Source of the DNA: RGIG6904 sp024680835
Lineage (GTDB): Bacteria > Bacillota > Clostridia > Lachnospirales > Lachnospiraceae
Assembly (NCBI GenBank): GCA_024680835.1
Contig: JAILBP010000063.1
Location: 1 to 6,899 of the forward strand
Direction of reading: 5' to 3'
DNA length: 6,899 bases
Part shown: one piece after another, positions 6,240 through 6,899 of the stretch
How positions within the stretch are numbered: position 1 is the first letter of the stretch
How the letters are laid out: every line of letters begins with the position of its first letter
The notes under the pieces: model-generated
The model's database searches: none
What the model was told of the DNA's origin: nothing
The model's input: only the letters and a program-made list of their open reading frames with translations
Made by a program: the position numbers and the translations under genes

Positions 6240-6899
6240 TTAGTGCTCATCATAAATAATGCCGGTATAGGTTTCTGTACTGTCCAGTATCTGAACTCTG
6301 AAATGTTCTTCCGTATTATTATAGAAATGTTCAAATTTCAACTTAAAGCTTCCAGTACTATCTGCATCGGCTGCCTTTCTAAGGATAGTCTGATCTGAAT
6401 TATTGAACTGTTCACCTGTCATACCGGCTATACTGTCAGGTGTAAAGTTGACCCCATGATTGAGCGACCCATTCAAACCATTGATCTCAACAATGCCGTT
6501 TGACGTTATCGTCAGATCACTGCAATCCAGACCACTGAAACCTGAATAGTCAGTATTAGGATTTGTTTGTTGGTTATAAGTCGAATAAAATATTGTCATC
6601 TTTCCGGATACGACCATTTTCCCCGAAGAAATGATCGTTGAAGACATCTTATCCTCATGATCTGCCACGGTTGTGTCCGTTATCACCATCTGTTGATTTG
6701 AGGTAAACAGATTTCCCTTAATCAGTACAGTTCCATAATTAGTCAAATTACCATACGCAGTATTCTCCTGAACATAACTCATACTTCCGTCCATTACCTC
6801 ATCAAAGTTTTCTGTCGACATATCTCCCTTAACATCCAATGTCTTACCGGCAGGTATGGTAAGGTCTTCATCCAGTATTGCGATATTCTGCTCGGGAAT
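6240..6899 (-). CDS. C-terminal part of a probable surface protein with beta-helix-like repeats (5' end outside window)
   Basis: The frame is open from the window edge to a TAA at 6242-6240, giving 219 residues of a longer protein. A TTG at 6839 is only an internal codon: the frame upstream of it continues as DEDLTIPAGKT, a typical run-in to such repeats. The sequence is made of short strands with Gly or Asn turns (LTIPAGKTLDVKGDM, then GNLTNYGTVLIKGNL, SSGKMVVSGKM, SNGIVEINGLNGS), a pattern of right-handed beta-helix or stacked-beta surface proteins. The last 60 residues are less repetitive and end in YDEH with no membrane anchor or sorting signal. A secreted or wall-associated role is inferred; signal peptide and anchor, if present, lie outside the window. 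No convincing terminator follows the stop codon. I do not recognise a named family. Confidence 0.55.
   Translation of the reverse strand: MPEQNIAILDEDLTIPAGKTLDVKGDMSTENFDEVMDGSMSYVQENTAYGNLTNYGTVLIKGNLFTSNQQMVITDTTVADHEDKMSSTIISSGKMVVSGKMTIFYSTYNQQTNPNTDYSGFSGLDCSDLTITSNGIVEINGLNGSLNHGVNFTPDSIAGMTGEQFNNSDQTILRKAADADSTGSFKLKFEHFYNNTEEHFRVQILDSTETYTGIIYDEH

Noticed and set aside
6225..6266. Inverted repeat ACCGGC / GCCGGT around the surface-protein stop as a terminator
   Set aside because: The arms are 6 bp with a 30-nt loop, and the T run lies in the loop instead of after the stem.
6240..6839. TTG at 6839 as start of the surface-protein gene
   Set aside because: The frame stays open to the window edge with repeat-like sequence and there is no ribosome site before the TTG.

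Overview
The window suggests a moderate-GC Gram-positive of the class Clostridia, most likely Lachnospiraceae. The reasons are AGGAG-type ribosome binding sites, TTG starts, a sigma-A-like promoter, long secreted proteins with Ig-like and 'GLTPGMEY'-type modules, and the remnant of an AAA-ATPase-like gene of a kind I recall being expanded in that family. This placement is inference; some spirochaetes have similar signalling genes. Every gene I can support is on the minus strand, so transcription runs from high to low coordinates.

Right edge (6899 to 6240): the C-terminal 219 residues of a probable surface protein, rich in short Gly- and Asn-turn beta repeats, whose start lies outside the window. 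Next (6202 to 5953) is the wreck of an AAA-ATPase-like gene. It keeps a ribosome binding site and the N-terminus, carries one extra C just before its P-loop motif SRPRRFGKS, and stops after about 82 residues. A good promoter (-10 TATAAT, -35 CTGAGA, 17-bp spacer) sits on the broken end of this remnant and points into the next gene.

Core (5884 to 1): four genes that look like one operon. (1) A membrane class III adenylate cyclase with an extracytoplasmic CHASE2 sensor. (2) A metallo-beta-lactamase-fold hydrolase, 74 bp downstream, with a small hairpin in the gap. (3) A GAF plus HD-GYP phosphohydrolase overlapping it by 11 bp. (4) A secreted FecR-domain protein 23 bp further on, with a 14-glycine linker, an Ig-like domain and a fibronectin-III-like module, which runs off the left edge. 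Genes 2 and 3 both appear to start with TTG.

Taken together the operon looks like a self-contained signalling unit. An external signal at the CHASE2 domain would set cAMP synthesis. The MBL-fold enzyme could be a matching phosphodiesterase. The GAF-HD-GYP protein could turn the small-molecule signal into cyclic-di-nucleotide hydrolysis, and the secreted FecR protein could be the sensor's partner outside the cell or an output of the pathway. The domain calls are firm; the circuit is inference from gene order. No RNA genes, CRISPR arrays, insertion sequences or origins were seen.
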